Assembly (NCBI RefSeq): GCF_000287675.1
Contig: NZ_ALJL01000009.1
Location: 1-63,099, forward strand
Reading direction: 5' to 3'
DNA: 63,099 bases
DNA from: Lachnoanaerobaculum sp. ICM7
GTDB taxonomy: Bacteria; Bacillota; Clostridia; Lachnospirales; Lachnospiraceae
Of this stretch, positions 26,660-35,392 are shown in pieces (positions within the stretch are counted from its first letter, which is position 1; the number at the start of each line of letters is the position of its first letter). Below the pieces are notes generated by a model. It saw only the letters and a list, made by a program, of their open reading frames with translations, ran no database searches and was not told where the DNA came from. The translations under genes and the position numbers were made by a program.

Positions 26660-28000
26660 ATGAGAGAATTTAAAAACGAATCAACCCTTATTAATGGCAA
26701 TCTGGCATTGTCTATAGCACCTGCACTTACCCCAAACGGTGTAGAGAATGACCCTTTATTTTTCAATGGAGAAATTATATACCCGACAATAGTTTCAGGT
26801 GGACTTTTGGTACTTGCAGATATAGTCAGTACAAGATATTTTAAATATGTACCGGTCGCACAAAGAGACCCTATTCTTTCTGCGCAGGGAGATATATTGA
26901 GAGCGGAATGCTTTTCAGCCTGCAATGGTGTTTATGCAAGAATGGATCTATTCCAAAGTGCACTGGACGGGGAGATACTTTATGGTACTACAAATGTGGA
27001 TATAGGAAGTAATCTAAGAAAGTCTCTTTTTAATGTAAAGCAGGGGGACAGATTAAAGTTTCGTATAGGAGATGACGGATGGAAGGCTCTACACAGTAAG
27101 AATTTTGATGGTAGTGTGTTGACAGATATACATATACAAAGACCTGTAAAAATGCCTGACAGATGGGTCAGGGCACTTGGTAACTGTAGCATGTTACATC
27201 AAAATATGGAATATAAATTCCACATTGAGGGAATGCAGGCAAAATCATTTATTGCAATGCTGCCGGCGGCTACAGGTAAGGAGAGATCGGGATGGCTGAC
27301 ACCTACAAAGACAGGTGTAATGTTAAAGCCGAAAGAAGAAAAAAACAGTGTATATATTAGCGGACTGCATAGACTCAGTGCACTTAAGAGGATAATGAGT
27401 AATGTAAATGCTGTTTATTTTTATGCACCGAATGATGGTGAGCCGGGGCAGATGATGATTGAAGTATGTATGACAGGAGCAAATATTACCCTCAGTTTGA
27501 CAGCGAAAAGTTATGAAGGGTATTCAGGCGAGGGAGCATTACTTGATTCGCTTTCAACTCCTAAAATACTTGAATGTGCGGATAAAATTGATAATATATT
27601 AAACTTTGAATCAAGACTAGATATTGATAAAATATCAAAAACAATCGGAATAGTAAAAAATGATATGAATGATGCAATGGAGCTGCTTGCCGTTTCAGGG
27701 AAGCTTGGGTTTGATGTCAGAGATAGAGCATTTTTCCATAGGGAATTGCCGGATGATCCGGATAGAGTTTTAAAGGATAATCCAAGGCTTGAGGGTGCAA
27801 AGAAGCTGGTTGAAGATACTGAATATATTTATGATAATATATGGCATGTAAAATCAGGGGATACAACTTACAGAGTTATTTTTCCTACAGATGAGAACCT
27901 TGAGAATGCAAAATGCACCTGTACATGGTATTTGAAACATCAAAACAGTAGAGGACCGTGCAAGCATATTTTGGCGGTAAAATTGAAAAAAGGAGTATAG
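26660..28000 (+). CDS. SWIM zinc-finger protein
   Basis: A 446-residue protein whose only clear domain is a C-terminal SWIM zinc finger, C419xC421-x12-C434xH436. Such fingers bind nucleic acids or proteins and occur in helicases, transposases and conflict-system proteins. The first 400 residues match nothing I know; the N-terminal part looks beta-rich and the segment before the finger helical. The start is ATG 26660 with GGGGGA upstream. It is followed one base later by a 1123-residue protein gene and then recQ, so the three probably act together on DNA. Confidence 0.75.
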   Translation: MREFKNESTLINGNLALSIAPALTPNGVENDPLFFNGEIIYPTIVSGGLLVLADIVSTRYFKYVPVAQRDPILSAQGDILRAECFSACNGVYARMDLFQSALDGEILYGTTNVDIGSNLRKSLFNVKQGDRLKFRIGDDGWKALHSKNFDGSVLTDIHIQRPVKMPDRWVRALGNCSMLHQNMEYKFHIEGMQAKSFIAMLPAATGKERSGWLTPTKTGVMLKPKEEKNSVYISGLHRLSALKRIMSNVNAVYFYAPNDGEPGQMMIEVCMTGANITLSLTAKSYEGYSGEGALLDSLSTPKILECADKIDNILNFESRLDIDKISKTIGIVKNDMNDAMELLAVSGKLGFDVRDRAFFHRELPDDPDRVLKDNPRLEGAKKLVEDTEYIYDNIWHVKSGDTTYRVIFPTDENLENAKCTCTWYLKHQNSRGPCKHILAVKLKKGV

Positions 28001-28001
28001 T

Positions 28002-31000
28002 ATGGCAAGCAAACTTGAAAAAGCGGCAGAAATATATCGTTCTCTCGGTTATGAAGAGACAGATTTTGATGATATTTTAAATCTTGGAATAGGAAGCAAG
28101 GAAGAGCAAAAAGAGGCAAGAGAAGGATTAAAATCCGGAGACTGGACAGAGATAAAACAATTATCAAGTAACACATATGGATTTGTTTCTGTGGTGGATG
28201 TAGATCTTGAAAAGCTTGCAATCTTTGCTATAAGAGTGGGAGTGGATGCCAAGCGAGCTGCAAATATTCTTAGAAGAAGTAGCGAAGTCGCTCTAAAGGC
28301 TATTGAGGAGAGAGGTGAGACTTTTGCAATGAACTTTATACAAGCCGCCTGTGCATCAAACAGGAGAATATGGGAGCATTCCCTGTCAGTGCTTGGAATG
28401 TTGGCATTAAAACTTGTGCATGAAATGAATCTTGAAATTCCGGAGTCTGTGGAGTATATGAAGGACTGGGCAGCTGCGGCGGCAATTCTTCTGACATCAA
28501 AAAGAAAAGACTACAATTTTGATGAGAGATTTGTAATTGAAAAATCGGAAATTTTAAGAAGATTTAATGAGCATATAGAAGCAGGTGTTGCCTTGAATGT
28601 GCCTGCAACCGGACCTTTCTCTGATATACTTATATGGGGTGTACAAAATAATCTTATTGCGAAAGATACTGCTATGGAGCAGGTATTTTACGGACTTAGC
28701 ATTGCACAAAGGCCGGGAGACAGAAAAGAATATGTAAATGTATTGGAACAAATCGGAATTACAGATGAAGAGATAAAATCAAGAGTAGAAACAATTATTC
28801 CACTGCTTGGTCTTGGAGAAACGGCAATACTTGAGCGATTTGCACCTGTACTTATAGAGAGTGTTACTGAAGACTGGTTATATACAATACTTATTTCATG
28901 CAGTTCTGCCAAGGTGAAAAAAATAAAAAAATTGATTTTAAAGTCTGTTTTAAAAAGGGAAAAGCCTAAGTCGGTAAAAGAGTATGAGGATTGGCTTACA
29001 TTTTATAAGCAGGATGAGGATAAAAGTATAGCAAAGCTTGCAGAAAGCATTGAAAAGGCTTGGGGACTGGAGATAGTACAGGAAGATGTAAAAGAAGAGG
29101 TGCAAGGGCTTTGGAGAGAAACACCAAAACTTTGGGAGGTGCCAAGGTTTGAAATAGGAGAAACTTCGCCGGAAAATCTTACAGATCTGTTGACAGAGAT
29201 TTCTGACAGAAAAGAATATATTGACGATGTGGCTTTCGAGAGATTTATTGCAATGGCAAATAATATTGCACATAAAAATCCTGATGAAGCAAAAATAAGT
29301 CTGTCAGGAATTACAATAAATGATTCAAGCGGTATATGGGCACTTGGAAGATGGGCAAAAAATATCGAGAATAATGTATGTCCGGACAGTAAGACGAATG
29401 AATGGAACGGCGAGAAGGAAGTCTTAAAAATTAGGTATAGCGGATTAGTTTATACAAGAAGGGTAGTATTATTTGAGTCAATAGATAAATGGCCATGTAT
29501 ATTAAGTACACCAAGCTATGAGGACCTAAGCATATCTTTACCTGATTTGACAGATAGACTTATCAGGTATAAGAATGAGAATTTTTTATATGTCGCTGAA
29601 CCGGATTTACAGTTTGCAATTACCAGGCTGGATATTGAACGTATTACAAAAGAAGATAAAAAAAGATTTTTGGAAAAAACAGAAGGTCTAAAATTAAAAA
29701 TTTTACTTCCTTTGGGAGATTTTTTAAAGGATGAAAGTGGAGAAGATATTTTTGCTGAGGAAATAATAAAAGAATATTTAGATGACCCATATGTTGAACC
29801 GGAATTTTTATTTGAAAAAAATACATATTGGAGAGTGGACATTGATGTACCGGAAAGCTTAAAAGCATTTCCTTTTAGACTTTCATGGTGCTATGAAAAT
29901 ATGTATTCTATTTTTCCGACCTGGGGAGATTATTCACTTACCGCCATACGAAGAGACAGTGAAGCCTATCATAGTCAGGGTATAAATTTAAGGCAGATAG
30001 CAAAAAGGAGAAAGCCTCTTACAAAAGGTGCAATGATGAACTGGATTGCAGCGTGGAGTAACTTAAGTGATGAGAGAGCTGCGGATGTTATTGCGGCAAC
30101 TCATGAAGCATGGGAAAGAGGACTTCTGTTACCGGGGATTGCAGATGTTTCATACCTGGATTGGAGCGGCGGTACACCGTCAAACTTGGCAAGTCTGGCT
30201 TTTGCAATGGACAATATGGCTAAAGACGGTATGCTAAGTCTTGTTTGGAAAGCCGCATGTGATATTGTGGAAGTATCGTTAACGTCGCCAAGAATACTCT
30301 CAGGTACTGCGGAGATGGTAAAGTTTATAAGAGATTATATTGATGAAGTTATTTTTGCGGTAGAAAATAAGCTTGCACCACAAACTGCATTGGAAATAAA
30401 TGCTGTAAAAAGTCTCGCCAAAAAATCCGGATCTTCAAAGGCTGTAGAATACGCCAAGGAAATAGTGAATAAGCTAAATTCCATTGGAATGGATATAAAA
30501 GAAGAAAAACATGATAAAGTACAGAATCAAAATACACCAAATGATTTTGATGAAGTATGGGTAGTATTACCTGAGGCAAAAAATCTAATCAATGATAATG
30601 TGAAATTTGATATAAATGTATTTGAAGTAAGAAAAGGTGATAAAGCTTTTAGCTTTAATTTACAATTACCGGATATCTCAGACAGGCTGTTTCAAGTATA
30701 TATTTACGGATGGTTTTACGGAATTCAAAAAGAGGCTCAAATGTCGGGAGCTGTGGTCGACAACGACGGAAAAATCATAGATGAGAAAGAAAAGAGCGTA
30801 TGGCTTCATTATGACCCTGAAAAGAAAAAGGTTGTAGTAAGTAAATATAGAAACTGGAGAGGTGAAAAAGAAGGACCTCTTGAGGGTGACTCAACACCTT
30901 ACTCAAAGATATTTTTGACTATTGCAGTGAGTACTCTGGCACAGGACGGAGAGAGCATTTATGGAGCAAAAAGTCTTTTCAGACAACTGGTGGACTCGGG

Positions 31001-31373
31001 AGATTTATCCGTAGAGAATTTAAGAGAAATCATGAGAGAACTTTTATTACATGAGGAGATAAGCCCTGCAAAACTGGTAAGAATAGTTGAGAAAGAAAAT
31101 AAGCTTTTAAGTATATGCTATGTGATGCTTATAGAGTGTATAAAGTATGCCGGAAGGATGACTGCAGAGAATAAAAAGCCACCGGTATGGGTAAACAGAG
31201 TTTTGGATATCTGTATTTACTATGCCGATTATCTAAGAGAAGCGGTAAATAGAGGATATATTTCAGGAGAAGATACCAAATGGCAGGGACTTTTAGAAAT
31301 TGCAAACAGTACTGCAAAGTCTGCTGCAGTTAATAAGGCAAAGAGTTTGGTAAAAATACTGGAGTTAGGATGA
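28002..31373 (+). CDS. Large helical protein of unknown function
   Basis: A 1123-residue protein that I do not recognise. It is rich in predicted helices, with Ala/Leu/Glu-spaced segments through the first 350 residues and again from about 700, reminiscent of HEAT-like scaffolds; the middle (about 430-650) is more beta-like. There is no signal peptide, membrane helix, Walker motif or obvious catalytic triad. AAAAGGAG precedes the ATG one base after the SWIM gene, and recQ starts seven bases after its stop. By position it may be a scaffold or effector of a SWIM-RecQ DNA-processing module. Confidence 0.7.
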   Translation: MASKLEKAAEIYRSLGYEETDFDDILNLGIGSKEEQKEAREGLKSGDWTEIKQLSSNTYGFVSVVDVDLEKLAIFAIRVGVDAKRAANILRRSSEVALKAIEERGETFAMNFIQAACASNRRIWEHSLSVLGMLALKLVHEMNLEIPESVEYMKDWAAAAAILLTSKRKDYNFDERFVIEKSEILRRFNEHIEAGVALNVPATGPFSDILIWGVQNNLIAKDTAMEQVFYGLSIAQRPGDRKEYVNVLEQIGITDEEIKSRVETIIPLLGLGETAILERFAPVLIESVTEDWLYTILISCSSAKVKKIKKLILKSVLKREKPKSVKEYEDWLTFYKQDEDKSIAKLAESIEKAWGLEIVQEDVKEEVQGLWRETPKLWEVPRFEIGETSPENLTDLLTEISDRKEYIDDVAFERFIAMANNIAHKNPDEAKISLSGITINDSSGIWALGRWAKNIENNVCPDSKTNEWNGEKEVLKIRYSGLVYTRRVVLFESIDKWPCILSTPSYEDLSISLPDLTDRLIRYKNENFLYVAEPDLQFAITRLDIERITKEDKKRFLEKTEGLKLKILLPLGDFLKDESGEDIFAEEIIKEYLDDPYVEPEFLFEKNTYWRVDIDVPESLKAFPFRLSWCYENMYSIFPTWGDYSLTAIRRDSEAYHSQGINLRQIAKRRKPLTKGAMMNWIAAWSNLSDERAADVIAATHEAWERGLLLPGIADVSYLDWSGGTPSNLASLAFAMDNMAKDGMLSLVWKAACDIVEVSLTSPRILSGTAEMVKFIRDYIDEVIFAVENKLAPQTALEINAVKSLAKKSGSSKAVEYAKEIVNKLNSIGMDIKEEKHDKVQNQNTPNDFDEVWVVLPEAKNLINDNVKFDINVFEVRKGDKAFSFNLQLPDISDRLFQVYIYGWFYGIQKEAQMSGAVVDNDGKIIDEKEKSVWLHYDPEKKKVVVSKYRNWRGEKEGPLEGDSTPYSKIFLTIAVSTLAQDGESIYGAKSLFRQLVDSGDLSVENLREIMRELLLHEEISPAKLVRIVEKENKLLSICYVMLIECIKYAGRMTAENKKPPVWVNRVLDICIYYADYLREAVNRGYISGEDTKWQGLLEIANSTAKSAAVNKAKSLVKILELG

Positions 31374-31380
31374 GTAAGAA

Positions 31381-33231
31381 ATGATAATATCTGATAGTGG
31401 AATATATAAAACCCCAAAAGAAGCATTGAAGGCAGTATTTGGCTATGATTCATTTAGGCCGGGTCAGGAAGCTGTTATAAATGCTATTTTGGATGGCAGG
31501 GATATTCTTGCGGTAATGCCTACAGGTGCGGGAAAGTCACTGTGCTACCAGGTTCCGGCTATGCTGTTTTCAGGCATCACATTGGTTATATCACCGCTTA
31601 TCTCTCTTATGCAGGATCAGGTAAAGGCCTTAAATGAAGCCGGTGTAAATGCCGCATTTATAAACAGCTCATTATCTGAAAAGGAGTTGAACGATACCTT
31701 CAAAAATGCATACAAAGGTCATTATAAGATTATATATGTGGCACCTGAGAGACTTATGAGTGAAGGCTTTATTAGTTTTGCCAAAAGTGTTGAAATTTCA
31801 ATGGTAACTGTAGATGAGGCGCATTGTATCTCACAGTGGGGGCAAGATTTCAGGCCAAGTTATATGGATATAGCAGAGTTCATAAATATATTGGACAAAC
31901 GCCCGATTATAAGTGCTTTTACAGCAACTGCCACTCAGAATGTTAGAGAAGATATTATTTGCTCATTGGGACTTAATAATCCATATTTTCTTGTAACAGG
32001 CTTTGACAGAGAAAATTTATTCTTTCAGGTAGATAAGCCACAGAATAAGGAACGGTTTATACTTGATTTTATAGAAAGACATAGAGGTGAAAGCGGTATT
32101 ATATACTGTGCCACAAGAAAAAATGTTGACAGCCTGTATACTCTTTTAAGAAAGCAACATATTTCGGTTGGCAAATATCATGCAGGAATGAGTAATGAAG
32201 AGAGAAAGCAAATGCAGAATGATTTTGTATTTGACTATACAAGTATCGTAATAGCAACAAACGCTTTCGGAATGGGAATTGATAAATCAAATGTCAGATT
32301 TGTCATTCACTACAATATGCCCTCAAGTATGGAAAACTATTATCAGGAAGCGGGAAGAGCCGGTAGAGACGGTTTGAATTCTGAATGTATATTACTTTTT
32401 TCACCTCAGGATATTATAATTAACAGATTTTTACTGGAACATAAGGATTTTAGTGATATTGATCCGATAGATGCAATGACAATCAGAGAGAGGGATATTA
32501 AAAGACTTCAGATAATGGAGGGATACTGCTATACTACGGAATGTCTGCGCAATTATATTTTAAAATACTTTGGTGAAGATCCCAAAAAGCCATGTGATGA
32601 TTGCGGTAATTGTCTACGCCAATTTGAAACTCTGGATATGACAGATGAGGCTAAAAAGATAATAAATTGTATATATGAGTCTCGTGGCAGATATGGTAAG
32701 AATATAATAATGGATACAGTGCTTGGAGCAAAGACTGCAAGGCTTACTGAGATAGGAGCAACTGAATATAAATCCTATGGAGTTTTGGAATCATCAAATA
32801 AAAATCTGCTAAGACGACTTATAGAAGAGCTTTTACTTGAAGGATATATTGCTACGGGTGAATATCAGGTTTTAAAACTTGGAGATATAAGTAGACTTAA
32901 AAATACTGAGACTAAAGTGTTGGTCAAGATTACGGATGAAGATAAGATGGCCAAGAGAAAGGAAAAACCTAAGAAGAATAAAAAAGGCATGGATTCACTA
33001 ACGTCTGCAGGCTTCAAGCTCTTTGATAAGTTAAAAGAGCTTAGACTTGAAATTGCAAGAGCTGAAAAGATACCTCCATATATTGTTTTTAATGATAAGA
33101 CCTTGATAGATATGTGTGCAAAGATGCCTACTACAAAATCCGATATGCTAAATGTTTCCGGTGTTGGAGAAAATAAATACGGCAAATACGGTGAGAGATT
33201 TATTGCTGTAATAAAGGAATATGTGAAGTAA
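31381..33231 (+). CDS. recQ: RecQ-family DNA helicase
   Basis: A 616-residue 3'-5' DNA helicase. Motif 0 FRPGQE (about 25-30), Walker A MPTGAGKS (46-53), VDEAHCISQWGQDFRPSY for motif II, and the QEAGRAGRDG motif VI are all present. A RecQ-C zinc site is seen in CDDCGNC with an upstream cysteine. A C-terminal HRDC-like domain (about 535-616) follows a lysine-rich linker. It unwinds recombination and repair intermediates. It is the third gene of a row with the SWIM protein and the 1123-residue protein, and a terminator follows, so it may be a specialised paralogue rather than the housekeeping copy. Confidence 0.94.
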   Translation: MIISDSGIYKTPKEALKAVFGYDSFRPGQEAVINAILDGRDILAVMPTGAGKSLCYQVPAMLFSGITLVISPLISLMQDQVKALNEAGVNAAFINSSLSEKELNDTFKNAYKGHYKIIYVAPERLMSEGFISFAKSVEISMVTVDEAHCISQWGQDFRPSYMDIAEFINILDKRPIISAFTATATQNVREDIICSLGLNNPYFLVTGFDRENLFFQVDKPQNKERFILDFIERHRGESGIIYCATRKNVDSLYTLLRKQHISVGKYHAGMSNEERKQMQNDFVFDYTSIVIATNAFGMGIDKSNVRFVIHYNMPSSMENYYQEAGRAGRDGLNSECILLFSPQDIIINRFLLEHKDFSDIDPIDAMTIRERDIKRLQIMEGYCYTTECLRNYILKYFGEDPKKPCDDCGNCLRQFETLDMTDEAKKIINCIYESRGRYGKNIIMDTVLGAKTARLTEIGATEYKSYGVLESSNKNLLRRLIEELLLEGYIATGEYQVLKLGDISRLKNTETKVLVKITDEDKMAKRKEKPKKNKKGMDSLTSAGFKLFDKLKELRLEIARAEKIPPYIVFNDKTLIDMCAKMPTTKSDMLNVSGVGENKYGKYGERFIAVIKEYVK

Positions 33232-33251
33232 ATAATAAATAAAAGGATAAA

Positions 33252-33285
33252 GGTTCCTTCCGATTGATCGGAGGGAGCCTTTTTT
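33252..33285 (+). terminator. Terminator after recQ
   Basis: GGTTCCTTCCGA (33252-33263) pairs with TCGGAGGGAGCC (33268-33279) around TTGA, with some G-U pairs and six T residues after. Confidence 0.92.
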
Positions 33286-33329
33286 GTGTGTAGGTATTAA
33301 CAAAGAATATCGCATTGCAACATAATTTC

Positions 33330-33351
33330 AATGTGCAAAATATTGTACATT
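33330..33351 (+). promoter_or_regulatory. Inverted repeat upstream of the hydrolase/FtsH-like pair
   Basis: AATGTGCAA (33330-33338) and TTGTACATT (33343-33351) form a near-perfect 22-base palindrome about 75 bases before the start codon. It could be a regulator binding site for this unit. Confidence 0.4.
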
Positions 33352-33426
33352 ATTTATGCTATTTTAAATATGTAAAATAAATTGGATGAAGGGATTTCAG
33401 TCATGAATAAAGAGGGAGGATAATTG

Positions 33427-34053
33427 GTGAAGAAATATGACATAGTAATCGGAAAACAGTTTGGAATTATAAATGGTGAAAAAAATATTGTTTTTATTAA
33501 AACCGGTAGAGGAGGAACTATAGAAGGTTTTAAAAATAAATATTTGAATATATGCGATTTTTTATTTAAAAAATATGGTTATACATTTGTGGTTTCCGCC
33601 AATCCTAAAGATTCGGTATGTGATTTGGAGGAAGAAATAAAAAGTGTAGATAAGTATGTAGGAGATTATAAAGAAATATATTTCGTGGGAATTTCAAACG
33701 GAGCTTCGATAGGTGCAGCTCAGTGCAGTAAAATTGAAAAAATAAAGAATGCTGTTTTAATAAATGCTCCATTGATGATCAATTTTCATAAAATAAAAGA
33801 AGGTGCTAAAAAGTTTAGAGGAAATAATATGTATTTTTTGTATGGTGAAGACGATCCGTCATGTCGCTATATTGAAATCTTAGACAGCATAAAAAATACT
33901 GCCTGTAAATATAAAATAATTAAAGGTGAAGGACATGATTTTTCAAAAGAGTCTTTGATATCCGAATTAAATTATTTTTTTGACGGGTTGAAGGCGGAAA
34001 ATAAAGGTAATAGAAAAAATCAGGTTATATTAGAGGGAGAAGAAAATGAGTGA
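33427..34053 (+). CDS. Alpha/beta-hydrolase-fold protein
   Basis: A 208-residue protein with an alpha/beta-hydrolase look: a nucleophile elbow GISNGASIG (serine near residue 95), a late acid candidate in YGEDDPS, and a histidine in GEGHDFS. There is no signal peptide. The substrate is unknown. GGAGGA fits a GTG start at 33427 better than the TTG three bases earlier, but either is possible. Its end overlaps the FtsH-like gene by eight bases, so the two are translationally coupled and probably work together. Confidence 0.65.
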   Translation: MKKYDIVIGKQFGIINGEKNIVFIKTGRGGTIEGFKNKYLNICDFLFKKYGYTFVVSANPKDSVCDLEEEIKSVDKYVGDYKEIYFVGISNGASIGAAQCSKIEKIKNAVLINAPLMINFHKIKEGAKKFRGNNMYFLYGEDDPSCRYIEILDSIKNTACKYKIIKGEGHDFSKESLISELNYFFDGLKAENKGNRKNQVILEGEENE

Positions 34054-35314
34054 ATTTGATAAAATTATAGGATATGCCGATATTAAGGCGGAACTGATAC
34101 GTTTTTGTGATGTACTAAAAAACTTTAAAGATTATAAGAGGCTTGGTGTAGAAATACCGAGGGGAATGCTTTTGCATGGTGAGCCGGGTATAGGAAAGAC
34201 TATGTTAGCTAAGAGCTTTATAAAAGAAAGCAAAATAAAATCATTTACAATAAGGAAGGATAAACACAGTAGAGAGTTTATTAATAATATCAGAGATATA
34301 TTTGATAAAGCAAAAGAAGAAGAATTTGCCATAGTATTTCTTGATGATATTGATAAGTTTGCAAATGAGGATGAGTATCACAAAGATGCTGAGGAATATG
34401 TAGTTGTACAGTCCTGTATAGATGATTGCAAGGATTCAAATGTCTTTGTTTTGGCTACAGCAAACAATATATATTGCTTACCGAATTCACTTATGAGAGC
34501 AGGACGTTTTGATAAGGTTATTCAGATGACATGCCCCGTTGGAGATGATGCCAAGAAGATAATAGAGTATTTTTTAAGTAAAAAACAAGTGCTTGGAGAT
34601 ATAGATATAGATGATATATCAAGCTTTATGGAAGGACACTCATGTGCAGAATTGGAAATGGTAATAAATGAAGCCGGAATTTATGCGGTATTTGACAAAA
34701 GAACAAAGATTGAGCAAAGAGATATTATAAAAGCGTGTATGCGTTTGATATTTGATGCACCTGAGTCGGTAGAATATATTGACAGTAATATTTTAAAAAA
34801 GGTTGCCATACATGAGTCAGGACATGCTGTTATTTCTGAAATATTGGAGCCGGGATCTGTAAATCTTATTTCGATCTGCGGTTACTCAAATAATTCAGGT
34901 GGGATAACCTCTGTAAGAAAACCTGAGGATTATAATTTTAATGTAGTTGCACAAGAGAATGAAGTCATCAGAAGCCTAGGAGGTAAGGCTGCGACTGAAA
35001 TAATTTATGGAACATTTGATCTTGGCTGTGAGGAAGATTTGCATAAAGCATTTGGCTTGGCTACAACATTTGTTGACAATTACTGTGCATATGGATTTGA
35101 TGCTTTTGAAAGAGGTAAGTCATCCCAATATTTATTGGAAAGTAAGGACAGAAAAGTTGACAAAGAGATGGATAGATATTATAGAAAGTCAAAGCAGATT
35201 ATTGTTGAAAACAGAGGATTTTTTGATGCCATGGTTCAAGAACTTTTGAAAGAGAAAACACTTACTAAAAAGCAAATTAAGAGTATACGAGACAATGTAG
35301 TGATTAGAGCTTGA
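34046..35314 (+). CDS. Soluble FtsH-like AAA ATPase-M41 metalloprotease
   Basis: A 422-residue protein with the two catalytic halves of FtsH and no membrane part. The AAA domain has Walker A GEPGIGKT (45-52), Walker B VFLDDID (97-103) and arginine fingers in MRAGRFD (150-155). The M41 peptidase domain has HESGH (256-260) and the third ligand region GGKAATEII...EED with D331. FtsH normally begins with two transmembrane helices; here the AAA domain starts by residue 10. It is probably a cytosolic ATP-driven protease dedicated to a local partner, perhaps the coupled hydrolase. This is a defence-island setting, but no known system is recognised. Confidence 0.85.
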   Translation: MSEFDKIIGYADIKAELIRFCDVLKNFKDYKRLGVEIPRGMLLHGEPGIGKTMLAKSFIKESKIKSFTIRKDKHSREFINNIRDIFDKAKEEEFAIVFLDDIDKFANEDEYHKDAEEYVVVQSCIDDCKDSNVFVLATANNIYCLPNSLMRAGRFDKVIQMTCPVGDDAKKIIEYFLSKKQVLGDIDIDDISSFMEGHSCAELEMVINEAGIYAVFDKRTKIEQRDIIKACMRLIFDAPESVEYIDSNILKKVAIHESGHAVISEILEPGSVNLISICGYSNNSGGITSVRKPEDYNFNVVAQENEVIRSLGGKAATEIIYGTFDLGCEEDLHKAFGLATTFVDNYCAYGFDAFERGKSSQYLLESKDRKVDKEMDRYYRKSKQIIVENRGFFDAMVQELLKEKTLTKKQIKSIRDNVVIRA

Positions 35315-35392
35315 AAAAAGGTTGTAATGATGTAGAATAAAAGTAATTATACATTATAAACTTAATTGAATAAGTTATTATGAGGAGGATTT

